Shown here piece after piece: positions 1 through 5,350 of a stretch of 5,350 nt of DNA; the first letter of the stretch is position 1, and each line of letters begins with the position of its first letter. The notes beneath the pieces are model-generated. The model did no database searches and was not told the DNA's origin. It saw nothing but the letters and a program-made list of their open reading frames with translations. Source of the stretch: Caryophanales bacterium UBA5632 (GTDB lineage: Bacteria; Bacillota_I; Bacilli_A; Izemoplasmatales; Hujiaoplasmataceae). The translations under genes and the position numbers were made by a program. The DNA is taken from assembly GCA_002421405.1 (NCBI GenBank), contig DIJY01000087.1, positions 1 to 5,350 of the forward strand, given 5' to 3'.

Positions 1-2285
1 CCTATCGACTTCCGAAATATCCGTCTCCGGATGGAGTGGACGCTTCAGAGCAACTTTCAAAACTTGCGAATAAAGGCTTAAAACGCAGATACATGATGAT
101 GAGTAAAAAGTTATTTCCCTATAACACTTATCAAAATCGTTTGGATTATGAACTTAAAATTATTCATTCAATGGGGTTTGACGACTATTTTTTAATTGTA
201 TGGGATTTTGTCCTCTATGCTAAAAAAAATAAGATTCTAGTAGGGCCCGGAAGAGGTTCTTCGGCCGGCTCTTTAGTCAGTTTTGTTTTAGGGATTGTGG
301 ATGTTGACCCACTTGAACACCGATTATTTTTTGAACGCTTTTTAAATCCAGAAAGAATTACAATGCCCGATATCGACATGGATTTTCCTGATGATAAGCG
401 GGACGAAGTCATTCGTTATGTCGTCGATAAATACGGAAAAGATCGCGTTACGAATATTATTGCTTTTGGTACCTTCCAAGGGAAGAGTGCGATTCGGGAT
501 GCAGCGAGAATTCTAAAAACAAACGATAATATTGTGGATGAATTAACTTCGCTTGTCAGTGAAACCGATAATTCATTATCAGCTTTTATTCGTACTTATC
601 CAGATAAATATCTGTATTACATGAGCGACCCTGTGATTAAGGAACTATTGGATGTTTCAATTCGAATTGAAGGGCTGCAAAAACATGTATCGACTCATGC
701 GGCGGGTATTATTATCACTGATCAACCCATTACGACGTATTCGCCGGTTCAAAACGGTTTATTAGGGATGTATCAAACGCAATATGAAGCATCTGACCTC
801 GAATCGATAGGGTTATTAAAAATTGATTTTTTAGGAATTCGTAATTTATCGATTATCGCACGCGTGCTCGATGAAATTGAAAAAGAGACGCATGAAAGAA
901 TTGATATTTACAAAATACCAACGGATGACGCTTTAACCTTCGAACTGTTAAAAAATGTTCGAACGTTAGGAATATTTCAACTTGAATCTCAAGGAATGAT
1001 GAATTTGCTACGAAAGATGCAAATATCAAATTTTGATGACATCGCCGTTTGTATCGCTTTATTCCGACCCGGACCCATGGATAATATTCCCACCTATTTA
1101 GAAAGAAGGTTCCAAAAAGAACCGATTACTTATACTCATCCGGATCTAGAACCGATTTTAAAGGATACCAATGGGATTATTGTCTATCAAGAGCAAATCA
1201 TGCAAATAGCAAATCAATACGCCGGTTATTCAATGGGGGAAGCGGACGTTTTACGTCGCGCAGTTTCTAAGAAAAAGGAAGATGTATTAATTCAAGAACG
1301 AGAGAAATTTGTCTCAAAATGTGTCAATATGGGCCATGATAAATCAATAAGCAATGACATTTACGACTATATTGTAAAATTTGCCAATTATGGTTTTAAT
1401 AAATCACATTCAGTCGTTTACGCATTGGTGGCCTATTGGATGGCTTATTTGAAAGCAAATTACTCAGGCTATTTTATGGCTTCACTCTTAGATAACGCAA
1501 TTGGTTCTTCGGTCGCAACGAATGATTATATTCGCGAGTGTCGTAAGTTAAATATAAAAGTGCTTCCACCTAGAATTAATCATTCGGGAAAGCATTATCA
1601 AAAAGAGACAGGGGGCCTTCGCTATCCCTTCTTAGGTATTCGCGGCATTGGTCCTGTAATTGCTGACAAAATTGAAACGCTTTGTAAAGAAAAACCAGTA
1701 ACCTCCTTTTTAGATTTCGTCAGAAGAAGCGGAGGCATTAATTCAAAAGCGATTGAATCGATGATTCTAGTCGGCGTTTTTGATGATTTGAACAAAACAA
1801 AACAAACACTGCTAAATAATTTAAAACAAGTTGAGAGTTTTATCGTTTTTAACCAAGAAAACCAAGATGACATGTTCATCTATCTAGAAAGCCCAGAATA
1901 TGATTTTGATTATCTCAATCGTGTTGAAAGAGAGCTTTTAGGAATCAATTTAAGTTTCCATACATTATCTGATTACGCTTTATCAATTGAAAGACATGGG
2001 TATATCACTCCGTCTGAAGTTGAAGATTTAAAACCGGGAAGATATCAAATTGCGGGTGTTTTATCTCGCTTAAAGACCATCAAAACGAAGAGTGGTTTAG
2101 AAATGTGTTTTGTCGAAATTGAAGATCAATTATCTTCATTTGAAGGGGTTGTTTTCAGTGATGTTTGGGCACGATTAAAAAACTCCCTTGAAAAAGGTAA
2201 TGCCTACCTTTTTGAAGGAGAATTAGACATCAGAAATAGCAAAAAACAAATAGTCATTAGTAATGTAAAACCAATTGAGAGGTAA
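1..2285 (+). CDS. dnaE: DNA polymerase III subunit alpha, short DnaE type (5' end cut by window edge)
   Basis: Catalytic subunit of replicative DNA synthesis. The frame is open to the left edge and already reads family sequence there (LPKYP, nt 9-23), so the GTG at 36 is an internal valine codon and not the start; 760 residues are visible and the N-terminal PHP domain lies outside. The palm carries GPGRGSSAGS (about nt 243-272), PDIDMDF with two catalytic aspartates (codons 369 and 375, equivalent to E. coli D401 and D403) and KIDFLG with the third (codon 825, equivalent to D555). Finger-domain blocks follow: RPGPMDNIP (about 1065), YQEQIMQIA (about 1185) and NKSHSVVYAL (about 1398). A helix-hairpin-helix (GIRGIGP, about 1635), a QDDMF pentapeptide (1863-1877) resembling the E. 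coli alpha clamp-binding motif QADMF, and a C-terminal OB fold (about 2037-2282) complete it. It ends soon after the OB fold, as in short Firmicutes/Mollicutes DnaE. In PolC-containing bacteria such enzymes extend primers before handing over to PolC; whether PolC exists here cannot be seen. Confidence 0.97.
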   Translation, partial: YRLPKYPSPDGVDASEQLSKLANKGLKRRYMMMSKKLFPYNTYQNRLDYELKIIHSMGFDDYFLIVWDFVLYAKKNKILVGPGRGSSAGSLVSFVLGIVDVDPLEHRLFFERFLNPERITMPDIDMDFPDDKRDEVIRYVVDKYGKDRVTNIIAFGTFQGKSAIRDAARILKTNDNIVDELTSLVSETDNSLSAFIRTYPDKYLYYMSDPVIKELLDVSIRIEGLQKHVSTHAAGIIITDQPITTYSPVQNGLLGMYQTQYEASDLESIGLLKIDFLGIRNLSIIARVLDEIEKETHERIDIYKIPTDDALTFELLKNVRTLGIFQLESQGMMNLLRKMQISNFDDIAVCIALFRPGPMDNIPTYLERRFQKEPITYTHPDLEPILKDTNGIIVYQEQIMQIANQYAGYSMGEADVLRRAVSKKKEDVLIQEREKFVSKCVNMGHDKSISNDIYDYIVKFANYGFNKSHSVVYALVAYWMAYLKANYSGYFMASLLDNAIGSSVATNDYIRECRKLNIKVLPPRINHSGKHYQKETGGLRYPFLGIRGIGPVIADKIETLCKEKPVTSFLDFVRRSGGINSKAIESMILVGVFDDLNKTKQTLLNNLKQVESFIVFNQENQDDMFIYLESPEYDFDYLNRVERELLGINLSFHTLSDYALSIERHGYITPSEVEDLKPGRYQIAGVLSRLKTIKTKSGLEMCFVEIEDQLSSFEGVVFSDVWARLKNSLEKGNAYLFEGELDIRNSKKQIVISNVKPIER
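2277..2282 (+). promoter_or_regulatory. Ribosome binding site of pfkA inside the dnaE 3' end
   Basis: GAGAGG lies 9 bases before the pfkA ATG and immediately before the dnaE TAA. It fixes the pfkA start at 2292. Its location within dnaE coding sequence suggests that ribosomes finishing dnaE are near the pfkA start, compatible with co-transcription and possibly translational coupling. Confidence 0.75.
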
Positions 2286-2291
2286 AAATCG

Positions 2292-3245
2292 ATGAAAAAA
2301 ATTGGAGTTTTAACATCAGGGGGCGACGCGCCTGGCATGAATGCTGCGATACGCGGCGTTGTTAGAACGGCTTTATTTTATGGCTACGAAGCATTTGGAA
2401 TTTATGATGGTTATAAAGGGCTCGTAGAGAATAAAATTAAACAACTTCAACGCAATGACGTCGGTCAGATTTTAACTCACGGAGGAACCATCTTGGGATC
2501 CTCGCGACTTCCAGAATTTAAAGAGGAATCTGTTCGGCAAGTCGCTGTCAATAATTTAAAAAATCTTGGAATTGATACTTTAGTCGTTATTGGTGGTGAT
2601 GGAACATACCGAGGAGCAATGGAACTCAATAAAATGGGAATTAATTGTATCGCAATACCGGGAACCATTGATAATGATATTGCTTCAACAGAGTATTCCA
2701 TCGGTTTCTTCACCGCGCTCGATACCGCGATTTGGGCGATTGATAAATTACGAGATACTTCCTTTTCGCATCAACGATGTACTGTCGTTGAAGTCATGGG
2801 GAGAAATTGCGGCGATTTGTCCATATTTTCAGGAATAGCTTGTGGTGCAGAAATCGTTATAACAAGAGAAACAGGGTATAACCGTGATGAAGTACTTAAA
2901 CAAATCAGAGGCGCAAAAGCAAAGGGAAAACGTCATCTCATCATTGTTGTTGCAGAAAACATGCTAAACGTTTTTGAATTAGCGAAAGATATTCAAGCAA
3001 ATACCGAATACGAAACAAGAGCTTCGGTCCTCGGCCATATTCAAAGAGGTGGAAATCCTTCATCATTTGACCGGATTTTAGCTTCAAAAATGGGATCTTA
3101 TGCTGTTGAATTATTAAGGAAAGATATCAGCGGAATGGCTGTTTGTTCACATGGCATTGAAATTGATCATATTAGAATTGATGAAGCTCTTGTCAAAGTC
3201 AAAAGTACAACCGATTTGTATGACTACTTAGAAAAATTGAACTAA
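2292..3245 (+). CDS. pfkA: ATP-dependent 6-phosphofructokinase
   Basis: Phosphorylates fructose 6-phosphate to fructose 1,6-bisphosphate with ATP, the committed step of glycolysis, in the cytoplasm as a tetramer. The 317 residues align without gaps over at least the first 250 to the Bacillus stearothermophilus enzyme (319 residues), as recalled from memory. Visible sites: GGD at 10-12, R72, GGDG (D103, G104), PGTIDND at 123-129 (T125, catalytic D127, D129), R162, MGR at 169-171, E222, R243, H249 and R252. G104 and G124 are the residues typical of ATP users; pyrophosphate-dependent enzymes usually have Asp and Lys there. Effector-site residues R21, R25, R154, E187 and K213 are kept and R211 is a conservative Lys, so ADP activation and PEP inhibition are probably retained (inference). 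Glycine 223 of the Bacillus enzyme, just after E222, is Asn here. It begins 6 bases after dnaE; accDA and pyk, frequent companions of this pair in Firmicutes, do not follow. A terminator hairpin lies 27 bases downstream. Confidence 0.97.
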   Translation: MKKIGVLTSGGDAPGMNAAIRGVVRTALFYGYEAFGIYDGYKGLVENKIKQLQRNDVGQILTHGGTILGSSRLPEFKEESVRQVAVNNLKNLGIDTLVVIGGDGTYRGAMELNKMGINCIAIPGTIDNDIASTEYSIGFFTALDTAIWAIDKLRDTSFSHQRCTVVEVMGRNCGDLSIFSGIACGAEIVITRETGYNRDEVLKQIRGAKAKGKRHLIIVVAENMLNVFELAKDIQANTEYETRASVLGHIQRGGNPSSFDRILASKMGSYAVELLRKDISGMAVCSHGIEIDHIRIDEALVKVKSTTDLYDYLEKLN

Positions 3246-3272
3246 TCAATGATCATTTGCTAAAACGATACT

Positions 3273-3304
3273 AAAAAGATGGCCAATTATGGACCATCTT
3301 TTTT
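3273..3304. terminator. Bidirectional rho-independent terminator between convergent genes
   Basis: The arm GATGGCC (3278-3284) pairs with GG-A-CCATC (3291-3298, one bulged A at 3293) around the loop AATTAT. The stem is flanked by five A on the left (3273-3277) and six T on the right (3299-3304), so it reads as hairpin plus U-tract on either strand. It lies 27 bases after the pfkA stop and 19 bases past the stop of the minus-strand gene, and so can serve both. Nothing else is seen in the 78-base gap. Confidence 0.85.
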
Positions 3305-3323
3305 AAATTAATCGATGAATATC

Positions 3324-4961
3324 TTAGTATTCAATTACGATTTGCTGGTTTGGATAGTAAAGAATGATTAAGAAATGATTTTCATAAGTCATTACGACAG
3401 AGTACTTGTAGAAATCGTCAATCGAAATGGTTGGATATTTTTTTACCAATGCATTAAAGAGTGTGTTCTTTTCACTTCGAGATAATGATTCGCTCCACCA
3501 AACATGTGGTTTTATTTTACTTCTTTCTAAGTATTCTCTTTTTAGATTATCAATGATATTTTCTTGATTTCTATGGGTTATTTCGATATAGGTTGCAAGA
3601 TTCATAAATAAATCCGAGAGCTGGTATCGATGGAAATCAAACCCTAAATCAAGAAGATATCGAGCAAAATCACCCATGAATTGAAATGCCGATTGCTCTT
3701 TTTTAATGATTTTTTTAAACGTATTAGTCATAAATCCTTTGTTCCAAAAAGTTTCAAGCACTTCTTCAACGAAATGGATTTCTTGAATATCTCTCTCAGA
3801 TAAGAAAAGATTTGAACGCATTTCGTAAGGGGGCGAGTTATCATATACATATCTATATTTTTCTGATTCTCTTCGAATCTTTGTGCCGCGTAACATCTTT
3901 AAAAATCCTAATTGTAATTCTTTCGGATAAAGATTGAATACTTCATCAAATGTCTTAGAAAAGCGTGTTATATCTTCCAAAGGGAGACCGGCAATCAAAT
4001 CAAGATGCAAATCAATAACACCACCTTCTTGAATGAGTCGAATATTATTGAATAGTTTTTCATTGTTTTGAAATCGATCAACAGAGCGGTTGGTTTCTAT
4101 GTTCGTTGATTGAATTCCTATTTCAAAACGGAATAACCCTTTTGGAGCATGTTCATTCACGTAAGTTATGAGGCTAGTCGGAAGCAAATCACCAGTAATT
4201 TCGAATTGGAACTTTGTTCCTTCATAATGATGAGCAATTATAAACTCGAATATTTTTAATGCATGATCAATTTTATAATTAAAAGTTCTATCAAGGAACT
4301 TAAATGTTTTTGCTCCATTTGCCATTAAGTATAAAATATCAGTTTTAACTCTCTCAATGTCAAAAAAACGAACATTATTATCAAGTGATGCTAAACAATA
4401 AGAACAATGATACGGACAACCTCTTGACATTTCGATATATTGAATTCGATTTCCAAGTTTTGGAATATCGTTTGTTAAATGATAAGGATTTTTTAATTGA
4501 TTCAGATCTTTAATAACGACTTGGGGGTTTTGAATAATTTGAGCATTGTTACGATAAACTAATCCCGGAATATTGTTTGCTGGAATAGTTGATTGAATTG
4601 CATTAACGAGTAGATCAAATGAAATTTCACCTTCACCGCAAATGATATAATCAATTAATGACTTCTCCATAAAATATTTGGGTTCAAAGCTGACTTCAGG
4701 TCCACCCAAAACAATGATTGCCTTCGATTTATTCTTAATAGAATCAACCAATTTAATAACGATTTCAACATTCCAAAGATAGACTGAAAAAGCAATAACA
4801 TCGGGCGAGTTAGACAAAATGGTTGTTTCAATAAATGAAATATCATCTTTGATTGTAAATTCAATCAGTTGAGATTCCATACTTAAATTCGCTTTAAGAT
4901 ATCTCAAAGCCATATTGGTATGGATATATTTCGAATCAATTGCCACAAGAAGAATATTCAT
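3324..4961 (-). CDS. B12-binding domain radical SAM protein, DUF4080 family, function unknown
   Basis: Predicted cobalamin- and [4Fe-4S]-dependent radical SAM enzyme of 545 residues; substrate unknown. Residues 1 to about 130 form a Rossmann-like B12-binding domain with LGGPEVS (85-91) and CGEGE (108-112). The DxHxxG signature of His-on cobalamin proteins is absent, as is common in this radical SAM class. The radical SAM core starts near 172 with the cluster motif C182-x3-C186-x2-C189, followed later by a FEIGIQS block and LIAGLPLED. The rest, about 370 to the end, is a helical C-terminal region that I assign from memory to DUF4080. I chose ATG at 4961 over the in-frame GTG codons at 4973 and 4970 because homologues typically begin M-x-ILLVA and GGTGAT sits 4 bases before this ATG. 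Relatives are often annotated as magnesium-protoporphyrin cyclase-like, but nothing here supports that role. It converges on pfkA and diverges from uvrB. There is no partner gene that reveals a pathway. Confidence 0.92.
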   Translation of the reverse strand: MNILLVAIDSKYIHTNMALRYLKANLSMESQLIEFTIKDDISFIETTILSNSPDVIAFSVYLWNVEIVIKLVDSIKNKSKAIIVLGGPEVSFEPKYFMEKSLIDYIICGEGEISFDLLVNAIQSTIPANNIPGLVYRNNAQIIQNPQVVIKDLNQLKNPYHLTNDIPKLGNRIQYIEMSRGCPYHCSYCLASLDNNVRFFDIERVKTDILYLMANGAKTFKFLDRTFNYKIDHALKIFEFIIAHHYEGTKFQFEITGDLLPTSLITYVNEHAPKGLFRFEIGIQSTNIETNRSVDRFQNNEKLFNNIRLIQEGGVIDLHLDLIAGLPLEDITRFSKTFDEVFNLYPKELQLGFLKMLRGTKIRRESEKYRYVYDNSPPYEMRSNLFLSERDIQEIHFVEEVLETFWNKGFMTNTFKKIIKKEQSAFQFMGDFARYLLDLGFDFHRYQLSDLFMNLATYIEITHRNQENIIDNLKREYLERSKIKPHVWWSESLSRSEKNTLFNALVKKYPTISIDDFYKYSVVMTYENHFLIILYYPNQQIVIEY

Positions 4962-4965
4962 CTTA

Positions 4966-4971
4966 ATCACC
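4966..4971 (-). promoter_or_regulatory. Ribosome binding site of the radical SAM gene
   Basis: On the minus strand GGTGAT lies 4 bases before the ATG at 4961. It matches the 3' part of the full anti-SD complement (AAGGAGGTGATC), not the usual AGGAGG core. It supports 4961 as the start, since the upstream GTG codons at 4973 and 4970 overlap this site. Confidence 0.65.
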
Positions 4972-4977
4972 ACTACT

Positions 4978-4986
4978 ATTGTATCA
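4978..4986 (-). promoter_or_regulatory. Extended -10 promoter of the radical SAM gene
   Basis: The minus strand reads TGATACAAT, that is TGn followed by TACAAT (5 of 6 matches to TATAAT). No good -35 hexamer is seen at 16-18 bases upstream (TAGTTT at 17), fitting an extended -10 promoter that depends little on a -35. Transcription would begin near 4971, giving a leader of about 10 bases before ATG 4961. Confidence 0.6.
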
Positions 4987-5019
4987 AAAATACCATCAAT
5001 AAACTATTTATTTCCAGAT

Positions 5020-5034
5020 ATGATATACTATCAT
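5020..5034. repeat. Inverted repeat over the uvrB -10 element
   Basis: ATGATA (5020-5025), spacer TAC, then TATCAT (5029-5034) is a perfect 6-base inverted repeat covering the uvrB -10 hexamer. Its position would suit an operator, but an AT-rich arm of this size can arise by chance and partly reflects the -10 consensus itself. It does not match the Firmicutes LexA box (CGAAC-N4-GTTCG). Confidence 0.35.
5021..5029 (+). promoter_or_regulatory. Extended -10 promoter of uvrB
   Basis: TGATATACT is TGn followed by TATACT (5 of 6 matches to TATAAT). The bases at the expected -35 position (AAACTA at 5001-5006) are not consensus-like. Transcription would start near 5036, so the mRNA would begin about 10 bases before the ATG, at the Shine-Dalgarno sequence. 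An overlapping alternative -10, TATGAT at 5019-5024, would give a leader about 5 bases longer. Confidence 0.6.
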
Positions 5035-5035
5035 C

Positions 5036-5042
5036 GGGTGAT
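5036..5042 (+). promoter_or_regulatory. Ribosome binding site of uvrB
   Basis: GGGTGAT lies 3 bases before ATG 5046 and matches the GGTGAT end of the extended anti-SD complement. It is the same unusual SD register as in the divergent gene, and decides the uvrB start. Confidence 0.65.
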
Positions 5043-5045
5043 ATT

Positions 5046-5350
5046 ATGGATCGATTTAAACTAGTTTGTGATTACGTGCCGACAGGGGATCAACCGAAGG
5101 CAATTGATTCTTTGGTAGAAAACCTCAATAAAGGTATCAAAGAACAAGTGTTATTAGGGGCAACAGGCACAGGAAAAACTTATACGATATCCAACGTCAT
5201 CGAACGGGTCAACCGTCCGACGCTTGTTCTTGCCCACAACAAAACCCTCGCCGGTCAACTCTATTCAGAGTTCAAGACATATTTTCCTGAAAATAGAGTA
5301 GAATATTTTATTTCCTATTATGATTACTATCAACCGGAAGCATATGTTCC
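5046..5350 (+). CDS. uvrB: Excinuclease ABC subunit B, N-terminal part (3' end cut by window edge)
   Basis: UvrB is the damage-verifying helicase-like ATPase of nucleotide excision repair. It receives the lesion from UvrA and positions UvrC for incision, in the cytoplasm on DNA. The 101 visible codons match the family start to the edge: PTGDQPKAI (12-20), Walker A GATGTGKT (38-45) with K44 and T45 for nucleotide binding, the TLVLAHNKTLAGQLYSE block (59-75), and the beginning of the DNA-clamping beta-hairpin, whose aromatic cluster YYDYYQPEAY (91-100) includes tyrosines Y91, Y92, Y94 and Y95. The frame is open to the edge; about 550 further residues are expected from family length. ATG 5046 follows GGGTGAT and aligns with known UvrB starts. 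It diverges from the radical SAM gene across an 84-base spacer. No LexA box is visible, so SOS control is not supported by this window. Confidence 0.97.
   Translation, partial: MDRFKLVCDYVPTGDQPKAIDSLVENLNKGIKEQVLLGATGTGKTYTISNVIERVNRPTLVLAHNKTLAGQLYSEFKTYFPENRVEYFISYYDYYQPEAYV

Noticed and set aside
36..38. GTG as the dnaE start codon
   Set aside because: The frame is open to the left edge, and the codons before it already encode conserved DnaE sequence (LPKYP), so the gene starts outside the window.
241..275. GC-rich imperfect hairpin (CCGGAAGAGG followed by TTCTTCGG)
   Set aside because: It encodes the invariant GPGRGSSAGS motif of DnaE, the pairing needs a bulge, and no U-tract follows; best explained by codon choice.
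215..412. Minus-strand open frame opposite dnaE
   Set aside because: It lies antisense to the conserved palm motifs of dnaE, resembles no family, and has no gene-like context; it is a shadow frame.
1622..1879. Minus-strand open frame opposite the dnaE helix-hairpin-helix region
   Set aside because: Composition mirrors the dnaE codons, and no recognisable domain is present; shadow frame.
2477..2838. Open frames within pfkA (minus 2477-2713 and plus 2590-2838)
   Set aside because: Both fall entirely inside the highly conserved pfkA catalytic region in other frames and have no independent support.
4655..4864. Second minus-strand frame within the radical SAM gene
   Set aside because: It overlaps the conserved B12-binding domain out of frame; the leucine/isoleucine-rich product is a by-product of AT-rich coding sequence, not a credible membrane peptide.
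1..5350. Mobile elements, CRISPR arrays, tRNA or rRNA genes, toxin-antitoxin or defence systems
   Set aside because: I looked for repeated units, transposase-like motifs, cloverleaf-like sequence and small gene pairs on both strands by eye and found none; nearly all of the window is accounted for by four housekeeping-type genes.

Overview
The window holds four protein-coding genes and short gaps, and the sequence best fits a low-GC Firmicutes or Mollicutes-like bacterium that uses the standard genetic code. Tryptophan is read from TGG, no reading frame needs TGA as a sense codon, and all three complete stops are TAA. This argues against Mycoplasma or Spiroplasma (code 4). It is compatible with an Acholeplasma/Izemoplasma-type lineage or a reduced Firmicute. 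The lineage is an inference from code use, base composition and the tight dnaE-pfkA pairing; no rRNA or species marker is present.

Left part (1-3245, + strand): the C-terminal three quarters of a short-type replicative DNA polymerase III alpha subunit (dnaE, cut by the left window edge) is followed after 6 bases by a complete ATP-dependent 6-phosphofructokinase (pfkA). The Shine-Dalgarno sequence of pfkA lies inside the last codons of dnaE, so the two are probably co-transcribed. A hairpin with an A-tract on one side and a T-tract on the other (3273-3304) closes this unit. It probably also terminates the convergent gene that follows.

Right part (3324-5350): a minus-strand B12-binding radical SAM protein of the DUF4080 type (function unknown) and the first 101 codons of plus-strand uvrB (nucleotide excision repair) diverge from an 84-base spacer. 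Each direction has an extended -10 element (TGn plus a near-consensus hexamer), then exactly 6 bases, then a GGTGAT-type Shine-Dalgarno sequence directly before the ATG. This predicts very short leaders of roughly 10 bases on both transcripts. An inverted repeat overlaps the uvrB -10 element, and no canonical LexA box is visible.

The known genes cover replication, glycolysis and DNA repair and look intact and ordinary. I see no mobile element, CRISPR array, RNA gene, toxin-antitoxin pair or defence cassette. The most interesting points are the mirrored promoter architecture of the divergent pair and the uncharacterised B12 radical SAM enzyme.
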